A DNA stretch of 64,000 nucleotides. Source: Dysidea avara. Its lineage: Eukaryota; Porifera; Demospongiae; Dictyoceratida; Dysideidae. Within the stretch, counting starts at the first letter, position 1. Every line of letters begins with the position of its first letter. The position numbers were made by a program, and so were the translations under genes. Below, in pieces: positions 62,334 to 64,000 of the stretch. A model generated the notes under the pieces. It saw only the letters and a list, made by a program, of their open reading frames with translations. It was not told where the DNA came from and searched no databases. The DNA is taken from assembly GCF_963678975.1 (NCBI RefSeq), contig NC_089278.1, forward strand, positions 13,931,959-13,995,958, given 5' to 3'.

Positions 62334-63573
62334 TTGAAATAACTGACACTTTTTGTACCACTGATAATTAATATATGGACCATTCAGCTAGTACTAATAC
62401 CTGCACTTACTGTAGTTGCACAACTCATACTAGATGTATTGTACATATTATTTATGTGTAGTTGAAGAGTACTGATGTCTATGATCTCAAATAGAAGCAC
62501 ATATGACTATTTCATTGAACTATTTAGGCCTTGAATACAAAGCATACCTGTCCTTGGTATTAGCAACAGTGTTTTGTGAGTGATAATTAACAGACAGAAA
62601 TTGAACAACCATATTACTTGTAACAGAATATGCTAATTTAACCATAGGTTAAAAAAGAGGTTGTTGCCACACGTGCACTGTGTGGTTCCTTGTGCACGGT
62701 AAGTCACAGTGCTTCTACAGTGAAGCTGTGTCAGTTTTGGTCAACCATCTAGTGTAGAGATGCCTCTCTGGCTGGCAGTGGAGCTTGCTTGGTTTCAGGG
62801 TACAGTGATTTCATAGAGCAATGAAATTCATGTGTTAGCTGTTTTACTGTATCAGTACTTTGGGCAGACATAACCTCCCATGGGTTACCTAAGAAGCCAG
62901 CTCACATGATTAATCTGATCACATGATTCAAAATGGTTTTACTCTGCCTGCTGTGGGTTGTTCTATCACAACAACCCATCACTCCATTCCTTTTATATTG
63001 TATACTGATGTTTACGGTTTGCTCCAGCCCTCGATACTGCACAACCACTTACAATTTATGATAAGATTTCCTGGGTTATATGTATATGTGTTTTGTGAAT
63101 CAGCAAAACAACTTACATAAATTTCTGCAATTGTTAAATCTGCAAGACACAAATTAATTCCACATATAATATCAAGAGCATAATTATAATGGTGATAATA
63201 TGGATACTGGAATTGTGATGAAAGCATCATTCACTCAAAAATATAAGCTTCTAACAGATATTTCTGAAAACATAAACCGACAATTAGGACCTCGCACATG
63301 TAAACTATTTCATATGCAGTGGAGATAGTCATTCTTGTACATCTATATATTCATAATAACTTAAATGTATTTGTGTGTTACTATGGTGACTACGGACAAT
63401 ATGTTTTGCAATTCGCAATACTTATGTGAATTAAGGAAATAAATGTTTTAAATGGCATGGGGCACGTGTTGCCCATTTATGGATACTGAAAACATCATTA
63501 TATTGGGATACTTGTATACAACACAAAATAAAGGATTTGGCATATTACACAATATATTATTTCATCAAACATA
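62334..63573. other. Intergenic region between convergent RAB3IP-like and acyl-CoA dehydrogenase genes
   Basis: AT-rich. It holds the 3' UTRs of both genes. I saw no coding exon, RNA gene or clear transposon. Confidence 0.55.
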
Positions 63574-63690
63574 TTAAGGTTTGGGCAGGGTGCCAGATAG
63601 TTTACAGATAATTCCCAACATTACTTCATCAGCTCCTGCACCAATGGAGAGCAGCCGAGTGTCTCGGTAGAATCGTGACACTTCAACCTC
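63574..63690 (-). CDS. Acyl-CoA dehydrogenase family member, last exon only (38 aa), rest beyond window
   Basis: A minus-strand exon with acceptor (gatag) at its upstream side encodes EVEVSRFYRDTRLLSIGAG and then ADEVMLGIICKLSGTLPKP before TAA. The YRD.R...IG.G..EVML.II pattern is the conserved C-terminal end of mitochondrial flavin acyl-CoA dehydrogenases, where it lies over the FAD and helps the tetramer contact. These enzymes carry out the first step of beta-oxidation. It resembles the acyl-CoA dehydrogenase 6-like group more than the medium- or short-chain enzymes, but 38 residues cannot settle the subfamily. The 63691-64000 stretch looks intronic. Confidence 0.75.
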   Translation of the reverse strand, partial: EVEVSRFYRDTRLLSIGAGADEVMLGIICKLSGTLPKP

Positions 63691-64000
63691 CTATCAACAA
63701 TACATGAAAAATGTAAGTGAACTTGTAGGGACCCTGCTACATATGTATGTAAATAAGTACATTCAGCAAATTTTGGGGTAGAATCTTTACAAGTCTGTTA
63801 CCAACCCTCTCCATATAATGCAGGTCATTTCATTTCTAAACCACATGAGAAACACACACACAAAGCCTATGGCAGCCATATTAAGAAACAAACACACACA
63901 GTGGGTTGACCTTTTATTGTCATCTAATTTCTAAAAGTAGCCCACCACCCTTCCCAAATAAAGGTACAAGTGATGCTAATAGTCACATTCTGTATTTACA

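Overview
This is nuclear DNA from an animal. All host genes are split by short GT/AG introns, introns and intergenic DNA are full of MITE-like repeats and microsatellites, and the gene content (HERC1-type giant E3 ligase, Ig/FN3 membrane receptor, CPT1, Rabin8/RAB3IP, acyl-CoA dehydrogenase) is metazoan. An early-branching invertebrate is likely, with a sponge as my best guess. That guess rests on overall impression, not on a decisive marker.

Layout. (1) 283-13460, plus strand: the 3' part of a HERC1-like gene, 23 exons in frame covering the second RCC1 propeller and the HECT domain. One intron holds a 36-copy 19-bp satellite and others hold nested MITEs. (2) 14499-37911, plus strand: a 15-exon gene for a single-pass receptor (signal peptide, three Ig, two FN3, two Ig, TM, short tail). 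Its 12.4-kb fifth intron contains a foldback element, a 3.5-kb array of 31-bp repeats, and a 5.6-kb P-element-superfamily transposon (28256-33891) with an uninterrupted 881-codon transposase and a second, frameshifted gene on the other strand. (3) 38918-50333, minus strand: complete carnitine palmitoyltransferase 1, 19 exons and 769 aa, with catalytic and malonyl-CoA-sensing residues kept. (4) 50334-51964: head-to-head promoter region. (5) 51965-62333, plus strand: complete Rabin8/RAB3IP-like Rab8 exchange factor, 9 coding exons and 472 aa. (6) 63574-63690, minus strand: last exon of an acyl-CoA dehydrogenase that continues past the window.

Functionally, CPT1 (mitochondrial fatty-acyl import) and the acyl-CoA dehydrogenase (beta-oxidation) lie 13 kb apart on the same strand. 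The other genes (ubiquitin ligase, adhesion receptor, Rab GEF) have no evident shared pathway. Exon models were built by hand from reading frame, splice signals, phase and family similarity. All five multi-exon models sum to multiples of three with matching phases, which is the main support for them.

The accessory sequence is the more unusual part: the two-gene P-type transposon, the 31-bp minisatellite, and a roughly 19-bp motif (core CTATTAGAG, usually preceded by GACTG) scattered at least 16 times over several repeat families and serving once as a hAT target site.
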